This document shows, piece after piece, positions 1 through 7,037 of a stretch of DNA of 13,481 nucleotides (the first letter of the stretch is position 1; each line of letters opens with the position of its first letter). The notes beneath the pieces are model-generated. The model was given only the letters and a program-made list of their open reading frames with translations. It searched no databases and was not told the origin of the DNA. Source of the DNA: Patescibacteria group bacterium (GTDB lineage: Bacteria > Patescibacteriota > Microgenomatia > UBA12405); assembly GCA_018901355.1 (NCBI GenBank), contig JAHIEZ010000072.1, positions 1 through 13,481 of the forward strand, written 5' to 3'. The translations under genes and the position numbers were made by a program.

Positions 1-443
1 TGAGTGGGGCTTAAAGAAAACTTAAAAGGAACCTGAACGTGAAGAATATTTTTTTTGGCAAAGAGGAAAGGAGTAGAGCCATCGGATAAGTAAAAGAAAA
101 GGTCGTAACTTTTAGTTTGTTGATAATTTTTGAGCCATCTTTTGATTTTTTGAGTTGAATTTTGAGGATCGGCTATTTTTTGAGCGATAATGTTTTTTAG
201 CTGATTTTGATTTTCGATTAGATCGATTTTTTGGGCTCTCAGGTTAAAAATATCCTCAATTAATTTGAGACCGGTTAACTGGAGAGAAAAACGACTTTCG
301 GCCTGTTTGACAAGATTTTTGTTTCCGGACCAAAAAAGATCCACCTGCCAGCCAGCTTTTAATAAAATTTCGGCTACAGTTAAGCAATATCTCTCCCCTC
401 CTCCCAAAGTGTCTAAATACGGATCGTAGATGGCGGCTTTCAT
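1..443 (-). CDS. GT4-like glycosyltransferase, N-terminal part (runs off the left edge)
   Basis: Partial gene: the first 147 codons are in the window and the frame is still open at base 1. It starts with ATG at 443-441, reading MKAAIYDPYLDTLGGGERY. A glycine-rich 'LGGGER' motif right after the first beta strand (residues 13-18) is typical of the acceptor-side Rossmann domain of GT-B enzymes of the GT4/ALG11 kind. A second family-like segment, HVQVPF (residues 135-140), is close to the window edge. The sugar-nucleotide-binding C-terminal domain, including the expected E-x7-E motif, lies outside. The protein should be cytoplasmic or peripheral and transfer a sugar from a nucleotide donor to a lipid-linked glycan; donor and acceptor cannot be read. 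Its ATG overlaps the TGA stop of the upstream GT39 gene (ATGA), so translation is probably coupled. Family assignment is fairly sure; specificity is unknown. Confidence 0.8.
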   Translation of the reverse strand, partial: MKAAIYDPYLDTLGGGERYCLTVAEILLKAGWQVDLFWSGNKNLVKQAESRFSLQLTGLKLIEDIFNLRAQKIDLIENQNQLKNIIAQKIADPQNSTQKIKRWLKNYQQTKSYDLFFYLSDGSTPFLFAKKNILHVQVPFKFSLSPT

Positions 444-1906
444 AGTTGGTAGTTGGTGTATAGCCAATTGTATATTATTTTAGCCGTTATGGGTTGGTAT
501 GAGCTTAAATCCTGGTCGCTTAGATCATAAATAATATAATTTTGTCGTTGGGAAAGAATATGATTTGTTTGGGGGCAGGTATTGATGGCCTCAATTTTAC
601 AAGTACCGATTTTGTAACCATTGGAGTCATCGATTTGATGGTTGTCATAAAATAAATAAAAGAGGGGCATATTGATCATATTGCTACCGGATTTGGTGTA
701 AAAGGCAAATTGGTTTTGACCGGTTTTGATTTCGATGTCTTGTTTGATGTCTAAAATTAGAGGAGCTTGAGAGTTTTTTTGAATGATAAGAGGATAATTT
801 TGATAGACAAGAAAAATAACAAGTAAAGAAAGAAGTGTTTTGCCAATAATTATGTTTTGGCGAAGAATTTGGTAAAACGACCAAGCAGTTAAAAAAATAA
901 AATAAGCAATAAAAGTGAAGAAGTATTCTTCCGAGCGGGGGCCTTGATAATAGCGAATGAGAATGATTTGAATGAGAAAAGAAACAATAAGGATGGTAAA
1001 CACTTTATCGGTTTTTATTTTTTTGAGGTTTAAAAGAAGAGCGATTATAAACAAAAAACACAAGAAATAACCGAAATAATTACTCAGAGAGATGGTTTTG
1101 CCCCAGAGTTGTGGCCAAAAGACAAAGATGTCGGTTAACCAGCGAACCGGATAGTAATATTGGGATTGACCGGTGGTGTAATAAGTAAAGACACTTTTGA
1201 GCCAGACAAAGTGATGGTTTAGATCAAAGATTAGATTTGGCAAATAGGCCAAAAGGGAGGCAAAAATGATAATAAGGAGGTTTTTGGGTTTTTTTAGATT
1301 GTAAATAGCGATAATTAGGCTGATACTAAATAGGCCCAGGGCCTGAAAATGGGGAGTGGTGGCCAGACTGATAAAAAAAGCTAAAAAGAAAAGTCGGAGG
1401 GAGGAGGGTTTTTTTAGATAGATTGATAAAAATAAAAAACTTAGAGAAGTCAGATAGAAAACAAGAATGGTGTTTAGCATGTCCGGAGCGTTTTTGACGG
1501 CTAAGACAGATAGACAGGAGATAAGAGCAAGAATGTATCCAAAAAGTGAATCTTTAATGTTTTTGCCGAGGTAGTAATAAAGTAGGGGTAGAAGAGAAGA
1601 AATGAAAGCAAAAACAAGCCAGGGAGCCATAAAACCGGGAATAATTATTTTGGAAAAGCCAATTAGCCAATGATAAATAGGACCAAAATTAAAAGGTCCG
1701 GCCGAAGCGGCTGAACCCAGCAGCAAAGGTTGATTATTTTTTAAAGCATACATGACCATAATGGTGTCCCGGGCTTGGTCTTGATTGAAAACAAAATGAT
1801 CTTTTAGATGATAAAAACGAAGAAAAAAACTTGTGACAAGAATAATGGCCAAAAAAAGAAGCGTTTTATTGGCGTTGACTCTGTTGTTTTTCCCAGACTT
1901 TGGCAT
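440..1906 (-). CDS. GT39-like (GT-C) membrane glycosyltransferase with DQARD motif
   Basis: A 488-residue polytopic protein. A short basic N-terminus (MPKSGKNNR) is followed by a first membrane helix at about 15-31. The first outer loop carries DQARD (43-47), which replaces the usual acidic pair of GT-C enzymes, then a GPFNFGPIYHW segment (70-80) as in ArnT/PMT-like proteins of COG1807. Further helices follow, with an H-F-Q motif near 186-188 and LPNLIFDLNH at 222-231. The soluble tail from about residue 380 would sit outside the membrane. Such enzymes use lipid-phosphate sugars on the outer face; the sugar here is unknown. The ATG at 1906 was preferred over one 26 codons upstream because the extra residues look non-membrane and lie fully inside the previous gene. 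Even so it overlaps that gene by 41 bases. It overlaps the following GT4 gene by ATGA. Its closest relative in the window is the gene at the right edge. Confidence 0.82.
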   Translation of the reverse strand: MPKSGKNNRVNANKTLLFLAIILVTSFFLRFYHLKDHFVFNQDQARDTIMVMYALKNNQPLLLGSAASAGPFNFGPIYHWLIGFSKIIIPGFMAPWLVFAFISSLLPLLYYYLGKNIKDSLFGYILALISCLSVLAVKNAPDMLNTILVFYLTSLSFLFLSIYLKKPSSLRLFFLAFFISLATTPHFQALGLFSISLIIAIYNLKKPKNLLIIIFASLLAYLPNLIFDLNHHFVWLKSVFTYYTTGQSQYYYPVRWLTDIFVFWPQLWGKTISLSNYFGYFLCFLFIIALLLNLKKIKTDKVFTILIVSFLIQIILIRYYQGPRSEEYFFTFIAYFIFLTAWSFYQILRQNIIIGKTLLSLLVIFLVYQNYPLIIQKNSQAPLILDIKQDIEIKTGQNQFAFYTKSGSNMINMPLFYLFYDNHQIDDSNGYKIGTCKIEAINTCPQTNHILSQRQNYIIYDLSDQDLSSYQPITAKIIYNWLYTNYQL

Positions 1907-2657
1907 AGATGATAAAGGTGTCGAACACCTCAAAAATAACGGAAATCCAACCGACGGTACCGTCCTTCCACATGCCTTGGACAATTAGCCGTTGCCAAAA
2001 TTTGGTTAGCATCATACGAAATATACGCCAAGGGACGATGGGGGGATGACCGAGACGATAGATTTCTTCGGCTTCCATATCGGTCCAGGAGTTGGTTTTT
2101 TTGATCATGGAAGATAGGTCTCGGTGAGTGTAGTGAAGCAAATCTGATTTGAGATAACCGGGGTGACCTTCGATTAGTGGTTCTTCGTGAAGTTGACCTT
2201 GCCATTTTTTGAGATATTTTTTTTGAAATAATCTTTTAACGTAATCCGGATATGAACCGCCGTGTTTGACTCTTTTACCAAGATAATAATTGGCCCGGGG
2301 AATGACATACCAGTTTTGGGTTTGATTAGAGCTAATTATGTCTTTAATTTCTTTTTTTAATTCCGGGGTGATTCTTTCGTCAGCATCGACATAAAAAATC
2401 CAGTTGCCGGTAGCGGCTTTGAGGCCAAGATTGCGCCATTTACTAAAGTTTTTGTTGTATTGGTCGGTGGTTTTGATGATTTTTATTTGGGGAGCAATTT
2501 TTTGGGCGATGGTAACTGTTTTGTCAGTAGAGTTGGCGGCGACCAAAACGATTTGATCGGCCCAAAGACAGGACTTAAGACAATCCCCTATCATTTTTTC
2601 TTCATTGCCGGCTAAGATAACAATAGAGAGATCGGGAGAATTTTTTCTTAGTGCCAT
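1866..2657 (-). CDS. GT2 glycosyltransferase, WaaE/KdtX-like, with an altered nucleotide-site residue
   Basis: A 263-residue soluble GT-A enzyme of the family that includes the LPS-core beta-1,4-glucosyltransferase WaaE (cd02511 type). Visible signatures are ILAGNEE (14-20), STDKT (43-47), N76 and the LGLKAATGNW segment (77-86), and the metal/donor-binding DAD (91-93). A GGSYPDY stretch is followed by KW and paired histidines in the C-terminal half. Position 40, where family members normally carry the uridine-contacting Asp of the 'VDxxSTD' motif, is alanine (VAANSTD); the codon is clearly GCC. The start at 2657 was chosen because MALRKNSPDLSIVI begins the fold properly; a start 18 codons earlier lies inside the previous gene and adds an unrelated leader. 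It overlaps the upstream GT2 by 10 bases and the downstream GT39 gene by 41. It probably adds a hexose to a lipid-linked oligosaccharide; the exact sugar is unknown. Confidence 0.85.
   Translation of the reverse strand: MALRKNSPDLSIVILAGNEEKMIGDCLKSCLWADQIVLVAANSTDKTVTIAQKIAPQIKIIKTTDQYNKNFSKWRNLGLKAATGNWIFYVDADERITPELKKEIKDIISSNQTQNWYVIPRANYYLGKRVKHGGSYPDYVKRLFQKKYLKKWQGQLHEEPLIEGHPGYLKSDLLHYTHRDLSSMIKKTNSWTDMEAEEIYRLGHPPIVPWRIFRMMLTKFWQRLIVQGMWKDGTVGWISVIFEVFDTFIIYAKVWEKQQSQRQ
1916..1930 (-). repeat. Small perfect inverted repeat just before the GT39 start
   Basis: The mRNA strand reads AGGTGT-TCG-ACACCT, a 6-bp stem with a 3-base loop, ending 9 bases before the ATG at 1906. It lies within the end of the preceding GT2 gene, encoding part of E-V-F-D-T-F. 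It could affect translational coupling, but a stem this short can arise by chance. Confidence 0.3.
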
Positions 2658-3565
2658 GAGCCTATTCCCATTTTTCCCAAAAAATAATCGAGGACGGCCT
2701 GTCGTTTCCACTTATCTTTTTGAAATAAAAAGCCAAGAGATTGGCGAAGAAGAGCAAATTGAGCTCTGAGTGAAGCGTATTTGTGAGCAAAATAAAGGCG
2801 ATTTCGGGTAAAAAAATAGTTTTGCAATTGACTGCCACTTCCTGAAGAACCGGCATTGAGATGCCAGATAACCGATTTTGGCTGACAGACGAGTTGAAAA
2901 CCGGTTCTAAGGGCTCGTTGACAAAAATCAACGTCTTCCAGATACATAAAATAATGACTGTCAAAAAGACCGATTTTTTTAAAAATTTTTCTAGGTACAA
3001 AAAGACAACAACCGCTGATGAAATCAAGATCGGTGCTGATTTTGTCAAATTGACCAATATCAACCTGGTCAACAGCGATATTGCTACCCAAGATATTGGC
3101 CCAATCGACCTGACCGCCAACAGACCAAATGACTTTGCCCAGCTGAGACTTGGTATAACGATCTTTGTGGAATTCGTAGCCTTTGGCAAAATAAATTTTG
3201 GGGCCGAGAATGGCGTTGGGGTAGTTTTTGGCAGTTTTGACCAGCTCCTCAACAAAGTCGGGTTTGACCAAAATGTCATTGTTACAGACAAGGATAAAAT
3301 CAAAATTTTTATCCAGGGCTTTTTTGATGGCAAAATTGTTGCCGGAAACATAGCCTAAATTTGAACCGGTAGCAATAATTTTAACTTTTTGATTGTTTTT
3401 GTATTTTTGGTGAAAAATAGCCAGAGACTGATCACCAGAACCGTTGTCGGTAATAAAAATTTTGTAAGAGAAATTGGAGGTTTTTATTTTTAAGAGAGAG
3501 TCAACGGTGTCGGTAGTCAATTGAGGGCGGTTCCAGTTTAAAGTAATGATTGCAACTTGGGTCAT
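2648..3565 (-). CDS. GT2 glycosyltransferase, WbbL/rhamnosyltransferase-like (COG1216)
   Basis: A 305-residue GT-A enzyme. Motifs in order: ITLNWNR (7-13), the nucleotide-binding TDNGSGD (39-45), NLGYVSGNN (69-77), NND (95-97) as the DxD equivalent, SGCCLF (184-189), and the MYLEDVDFC block with the probable catalytic/acceptor acidic pair E210-D211. This order is characteristic of the WbbL-type family, whose characterised members often transfer rhamnose from dTDP-rhamnose onto lipid-linked intermediates. Rhamnose specificity is only a guess here, since no dTDP-rhamnose genes are in the window. The tail after about residue 235 is basic with amphipathic stretches and may touch the membrane. The ATG at 3565 follows the preceding gene's TAA after a single base. 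The stop overlaps the next gene by 10 bases, so the three GT2 genes form a tight translational unit. Confidence 0.87.
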   Translation of the reverse strand: MTQVAIITLNWNRPQLTTDTVDSLLKIKTSNFSYKIFITDNGSGDQSLAIFHQKYKNNQKVKIIATGSNLGYVSGNNFAIKKALDKNFDFILVCNNDILVKPDFVEELVKTAKNYPNAILGPKIYFAKGYEFHKDRYTKSQLGKVIWSVGGQVDWANILGSNIAVDQVDIGQFDKISTDLDFISGCCLFVPRKIFKKIGLFDSHYFMYLEDVDFCQRALRTGFQLVCQPKSVIWHLNAGSSGSGSQLQNYFFTRNRLYFAHKYASLRAQFALLRQSLGFLFQKDKWKRQAVLDYFLGKMGIGSWH

Positions 3566-3566
3566 T

Positions 3567-4502
3567 TTATAAATTTTTACTAAGGCGACTGGTAAATTGT
3601 TTGACTTTGGCGATGAAAACTTTTATTAAATTGGATTGATATTCGGAACAAAAATATTTGGTAAACCAATGGCCGTATTCAAAAACCGCTTCTTGACTGG
3701 CGGAAACAAAAGATTCTTTTGACAAAGGCTTGTCTTTGGCACCGGTTTTTTCCCAAAGACGAATATAAATAAGAGCAATGGAAAAAGCCTGAAGCAGAGA
3801 AAAAATTAAACCGTGAAGACCATCTTTGTAGGCTTGGTCAGAAAAAAAACGACTATTGAACTCTTGGGTGGGTTTTAGGATAAAATCACTGATTTTGACA
3901 GTATAATCGGCAGATTTTAACTCATCGGCCTGAACTCCGGAATAGCGGATGCTACGGTAGAGATAATCGGTGATGGATTGATAATTTTGATGCCGGATGG
4001 CCAGTTTTTCTGAGTCTAAGAGAGTGAGACCATTACCTTTGGTAAGGGGTTGGCTGTGAATGGTTTTCTGCCATTTGACGGCATTTTTTTTGAAAAAACG
4101 GATAAGATAATCCGGCCACATATGACCATGACGAAGCCATTTGCCAAAGATAAAGTTTTTTCTGGCAATTTTGACAAAGTCAACATCTGTCCTTTTGGTG
4201 ATTTTTAGTAATTCCCTTTTAAGGGATTTACCCAAATATTCATCGGGGTCGAGTAAAAGTATCCAGCGACCCTTAGCTTTGGAGAGAGCAAAATTTCTGG
4301 CATGTTCGACTACTTTCATGGGTCGATAAGGGAAAACCCGAGCGGAAAATTTTTTGGCAACTTCCTGACTGTCGTCGGTGGAGTGCATATCAACCACGAT
4401 AATTTCGTCGGCGATATCAGCTACCGACTGAAGACATCTTTTGAGGGCTTCGGCTTCGTTTTTAGTGTTGATGACAACCGAGATAAGAGGTTTTTGGGCC
4501 AT
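3567..4502 (-). CDS. GT2 glycosyltransferase, WaaE/KdtX-like, intact nucleotide site
   Basis: A 311-residue GT-A enzyme of the same subfamily as the gene at 1866-2657. It shows VVINTKNEAE (9-18), VVDMHSTDD (36-44) with the donor-site Asp38 present, a RNFALSKAKGRW helix (69-80) and DPD at 85-87. Shared C-terminal landmarks with its paralogue are YPDY/WPDY followed by R-x-F, KW, a YKDG-x-HG motif and a closing RLWEK/KVWEK. It is about 45 residues longer than the paralogue at the C-terminus. It is probably cytoplasmic and adds a hexose to a lipid-linked glycan; the substrate is unknown. It is the first minus-strand gene downstream of the transposase insertion, so it either relies on read-through across the element or has its own promoter. 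A TAAAAT box lies 8 bases before the ATG. No clear Shine-Dalgarno sequence is present. Confidence 0.86.
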   Translation of the reverse strand: MAQKPLISVVINTKNEAEALKRCLQSVADIADEIIVVDMHSTDDSQEVAKKFSARVFPYRPMKVVEHARNFALSKAKGRWILLLDPDEYLGKSLKRELLKITKRTDVDFVKIARKNFIFGKWLRHGHMWPDYLIRFFKKNAVKWQKTIHSQPLTKGNGLTLLDSEKLAIRHQNYQSITDYLYRSIRYSGVQADELKSADYTVKISDFILKPTQEFNSRFFSDQAYKDGLHGLIFSLLQAFSIALIYIRLWEKTGAKDKPLSKESFVSASQEAVFEYGHWFTKYFCSEYQSNLIKVFIAKVKQFTSRLSKNL

Positions 4503-4510
4503 GGTAGTTT

Positions 4511-4516
4511 ATTTTA
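4511..4516 (-). promoter_or_regulatory. Possible -10 box in front of the first GT2 gene after the insertion
   Basis: The minus strand reads TAAAAT, then 8 bases, then the ATG at 4502. If used, transcription would start about 2 bases before the ATG, giving an almost leaderless mRNA. No convincing -35 box is visible and the region is AT-rich, so chance is a real alternative. Confidence 0.25.
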
Positions 4517-4548
4517 TCACCTTTGTATTTGGTATATTTTTACTTCGG

Positions 4549-4580
4549 TATATCACTATATCACTCCAGGTGTGTGATAG
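4549..4580 (+). repeat. REP-like hairpin, upstream copy
   Basis: The sequence begins with a tandem 8-mer, TATATCAC twice (4549-4556 and 4557-4564). The second copy forms the left arm of an imperfect hairpin with CACTCCAGGTGTG at its core and TATCAC...GTGATA as an alternative outer pairing (4559-4579). Aligned with the downstream copy it matches at 29 of 33 columns with one gap. It ends 8 bases before the transposase ATG. Confidence 0.7.
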
Positions 4581-4588
4581 TATTAGTT

Positions 4589-5251
4589 ATGCCGAGGCGA
4601 AAGGTATTTTTAGTTAATGAGGAAATTTACCATGTTTACAATAGAAGTGTGGCTCAACAGTCGATTTTCAGTTTGGAAAACGAAGGTTGGCGGTTTTTAC
4701 AATTATTGGATTTTTATCGTTTTGTAGAAAATCCATTGAGGTTTTCCTATTACCTTAAACTTAGTAATAAAAGAAAAGATGAATATTTAAGCCGATTATA
4801 TTTTTCAAAAGCTAGAGTTGAAATTTATGGTTTTTGCTTGATGCCGAATCATTACCATCTTGAAATTAAACAGAAAGAGGATGGCGGCATAAGCGATTTT
4901 ATAAGGATAGTTGAAAACAGCTATGCTCGATATTTTAATTTGAAGCAAAAGAGACAAGGGGCGGTGTTTCAAAGCCCTTTTAAGGCCGAAAGAATAGAAT
5001 CAAAGGAAGATGCCATTCATGTTTTACGTTATATTCATTTAAACCCGTTGACTTCTTTTGTGATTAAGAAGCCGGAAGAGCTAGAGAATTATTTGTGGAC
5101 ATCATTTATGGATTATATGTCTGTTAATCCAAGACATTTGATAAATACAAATTTTTTTCTTGATATGTTTGGAGATAAACAGGAATTTGCAAAGTTTTGT
5201 TTAAATCAAGTTGAATATCAGAGGGAACTGGGTAGGATAAAGGAATTTTAG
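4589..5251 (+). CDS. REP-associated tyrosine transposase (Y1_Tnp / IS200-like, RAYT)
   Basis: A 220-residue HUH-type single-strand DNA transposase. Signatures are IYHVYNRS (13-20), GFCLMPNHYHLEI (81-93) holding the metal-binding His88-Tyr89-His90, and ENSYARYFN (109-117), with the catalytic tyrosine at Tyr112 or Tyr115. Beyond these come a GAVFQSPFKAERI segment and the IHLNPL motif typical of RAYTs. All catalytic elements are intact with no frameshift, so it may be active. The ATG at 4589 was chosen because MPRRKVFLV begins the domain as in relatives; an upstream ATG at 4523 would translate through the hairpin repeat. It is flanked by its probable substrate, the two REP-like hairpins, and is oriented against the surrounding glycan genes. 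The family nicks and mobilises or spreads REP palindromes in genomes. Whether the host uses it as a domesticated gene cannot be told from the window. Confidence 0.93.
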   Translation: MPRRKVFLVNEEIYHVYNRSVAQQSIFSLENEGWRFLQLLDFYRFVENPLRFSYYLKLSNKRKDEYLSRLYFSKARVEIYGFCLMPNHYHLEIKQKEDGGISDFIRIVENSYARYFNLKQKRQGAVFQSPFKAERIESKEDAIHVLRYIHLNPLTSFVIKKPEELENYLWTSFMDYMSVNPRHLINTNFFLDMFGDKQEFAKFCLNQVEYQRELGRIKEF

Positions 5252-5252
5252 T

Positions 5253-5285
5253 TATATCATTTATATCACTCCAGGAGTGTGATGG
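5253..5285 (+). repeat. REP-like hairpin, downstream copy
   Basis: It begins 2 bases after the transposase stop. TATATCAT then TATATCAC precede CACTC-CAG-GAGTG, a perfect 5-bp stem with a 3-base loop. Beyond it, a 2-base bulge (TG) on the right arm allows further AT/AT pairing. It has the same orientation as the upstream copy rather than mirror-image. The bulged stem resembles the imperfect palindromes that RAYTs recognise. It lacks a T-tract, so it is not a convincing terminator for either strand. Confidence 0.7.
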
Positions 5286-5315
5286 TTAATAAACTAAATT
5301 TTTAAGGGAAGGTGT

Positions 5316-7037
5316 TTACTTTTGGACTTGATAGATTTTTACTCCGGCTTGGTCGTAGATAAGGTTTAGCTGTAAATCCTGCGGACTATAAGGTAAAAGT
5401 TGGTGGTCAAGTAAATAAACATAGTCTATTTGATTGTTTAGGAGTAGGCCTTTGGCTTGGTAAACATTATCTGTTTGGAAAAAATTTTCAATTTGTTGGC
5501 GCCTGGCGGGCCAGTCGAATCCGGTGATGGTTAGATTCATCTCGTCTTCCAAGAAACTTTGATGGCTACTGAAAGCAGAAACATAGGCGCTGGTTTCGTA
5601 AATATAAAGAGGCAGGGGGGTGGCAAGGTCTTTTTTGAGATAAGCGTCATAGGGAAAAGTGAGAACAATACCCGGTTTTTGTTTTTCGAGAAAGTTGAGG
5701 GCTTGGAGTTCGGCGGGGGGGAGAGTGGAGGGCGAAGGAGAGCCAAAATAATCTTTGAGAGTGGCATAAGAAGTGACGGAGGTAACCAAGAGAAGAGAAA
5801 AAAGAAGGATTTTTGATTTTATCCGAGCGAGAAAATGGGCAAAATAATAATTGGCAAAAAGAAGAAAATAATAAAAAAATTGGATAGTGTTCCAGGCAGT
5901 CCCCTTTTGAACAAAGAGAGTGGGGATGGCAAGAGCCAAAATCATGAAAATTAAAATAAATTGATCCAGAGAAGAAAGGCTGTTTTTTTTGATCTTTTGA
6001 TAAATGGTTTTGAAGCCTAAAAATCTGAGGCCGAGATTACCGAAAAGAAAAAGGCAAAAAAACAAAATTTCCAGAGCCAAAAACAAGGGTAATTTAAAAG
6101 AGAAGATTTGAGAGGAGAGATTGAAGCGAAGAGTGGCCAGGCGGGGTAAATAAAGCTTATCGATGGACTCCACCAGAGAATGGACAAACCAGAAGGGTTT
6201 GAATTGAAGCAGGGAAGCACCGGAAAAAAGACGAAGAAAAAAAGCAATAAGGGAAGAGAAAAAAGCCATAGAGGCGGGCAAAAGGAAATCAAAAGGACGG
6301 GCTTTGCTTTTAAATAATTTAAAAAGAAGAAGGAGAGAAAAAGTGAGGCCGACTAAAATAGCGGCATAAATTTTGATACCGGTTAAAAGAGAAAAATAAA
6401 AACCCAAGAGAAGAGCAGAAGTTTTTTGGGAAGACGACTGGTGTTTTTGCCACAGATAAAGACCGCTTAAAAGCAGAACCAGAGAAAGAGCATAGGGGGG
6501 ATTGATGAGAGTGGAGGCCGACTGCATAGACCAAAAAAGAGATTCGCCGCCAATTTGACCGGAGCGAAGGATGGTAACCAACCAACCAAAAGAACCGGCA
6601 AAATAATTGAGAAAAATAAAAATAAGAGCAGTTTTTTGGTTTTTGACTAATTTAAAAGAAAAGAGGCCGATAAAAATGGCCATAGTCAGGGGTAGAAAAC
6701 GAAAATAGGTATCAAGAGAGGAAAGATGACTAATTTTGGAAATGAGGGCGGAGAGCAAATCAAAACCCCAATGGTAACTGTTTAAACTAAAACCGGAAAA
6801 AATAGGATTTAGGGGAGGAATATTTTGCTTGAGCTGGTTGATAACGGACAGGTGCCAGATGGCATCGTGACCGTTTGGCCCCCAGAAAGCCAGGCCATAG
6901 GGATATAAAAGTCCGCTTTTGAGCATGGTGGCTGAAAGTAGGAGAGAGGAAAAAAGGATGAGTAGTTTGGCAAAAAGCGGGATTTTTTGAAGCCAGAGGA
7001 TGATAAAGACAGAAAATAGAAGAAAAGCCAAGATCAT
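5316..7037 (-). CDS. Polytopic GT-C-like membrane protein, function unassigned
   Basis: A 573-residue protein with many hydrophobic helices from the very N-terminus and a soluble C-terminal domain from about residue 435, which should face outside. The first outer loop has GHDAIWH (56-62), NPIFSGF (77-83) and YHWGFDLL (88-95). An acidic residue in the first loop followed by an aromatic/His-rich second motif is the layout of GT-C glycosyltransferases, but no named family can be assigned with confidence. The gene is cotranscribed with the flippase, with which it overlaps by ATGA. It could be an undescribed lipid-sugar-dependent glycosyltransferase, a polymerase, or a glycan ligase. It is the last gene before the transposase insertion, and its stop is about 30 bases from the downstream hairpin repeat. 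A run of seven C on the coding strand near 5715-5721 lies inside the frame, but the frame is intact. Confidence 0.7.
   Translation of the reverse strand: MILAFLLFSVFIILWLQKIPLFAKLLILFSSLLLSATMLKSGLLYPYGLAFWGPNGHDAIWHLSVINQLKQNIPPLNPIFSGFSLNSYHWGFDLLSALISKISHLSSLDTYFRFLPLTMAIFIGLFSFKLVKNQKTALIFIFLNYFAGSFGWLVTILRSGQIGGESLFWSMQSASTLINPPYALSLVLLLSGLYLWQKHQSSSQKTSALLLGFYFSLLTGIKIYAAILVGLTFSLLLLFKLFKSKARPFDFLLPASMAFFSSLIAFFLRLFSGASLLQFKPFWFVHSLVESIDKLYLPRLATLRFNLSSQIFSFKLPLFLALEILFFCLFLFGNLGLRFLGFKTIYQKIKKNSLSSLDQFILIFMILALAIPTLFVQKGTAWNTIQFFYYFLLFANYYFAHFLARIKSKILLFSLLLVTSVTSYATLKDYFGSPSPSTLPPAELQALNFLEKQKPGIVLTFPYDAYLKKDLATPLPLYIYETSAYVSAFSSHQSFLEDEMNLTITGFDWPARRQQIENFFQTDNVYQAKGLLLNNQIDYVYLLDHQLLPYSPQDLQLNLIYDQAGVKIYQVQK

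Larger units (their letters stand above)
4549..5285 (+). mobile_element. REP-associated transposase unit (IS200-like gene plus flanking hairpin repeats)
   Basis: A plus-strand Y1 transposase gene is bracketed by two directly oriented, nearly identical 32-33 base sequences (4549-4580 and 5253-5285), each holding an imperfect palindrome around CACTCCAGG. The unit sits in the only sizeable break of an otherwise continuous minus-strand gene series and is transcribed against it. No target-site duplication is evident, as expected for HUH single-strand transposition. The exact boundaries are inferred from the repeats. Confidence 0.65.

Noticed and set aside
1907..1984. Upstream ATG at 1984 as the start of the 440-1906 gene
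   Set aside because: The extra 26 residues overlap the GT2 gene completely, are unlike a membrane-protein leader, and the ATG at 1906 gives a typical short basic N-terminus.
2861..3358. Long plus-strand open frame (165 codons) opposite the WbbL-like gene
   Set aside because: It lies wholly antisense to a gene with clear GT2 motifs and its translation shows no recognisable domain; it mirrors codon structure of the real gene.
5264..5284. Hairpin after the transposase as a transcription terminator
   Set aside because: The stem is short and bulged and lacks a T-run on either strand. The matching copy upstream of the gene points to a REP-type role.
5715..5721. Run of seven G (seven C on the coding strand) as a possible phase-variation tract
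   Set aside because: It is short, the frame is intact on both sides, and the region is generally rich in C/T on the coding strand because it encodes Pro/Leu/Ser. No sign of switching.
5700..6320. Purine-rich plus strand as a possible triplex or special-composition region
   Set aside because: The bias is explained by the minus-strand gene coding for membrane helices rich in Leu, Phe and Ser (T/C-rich codons).
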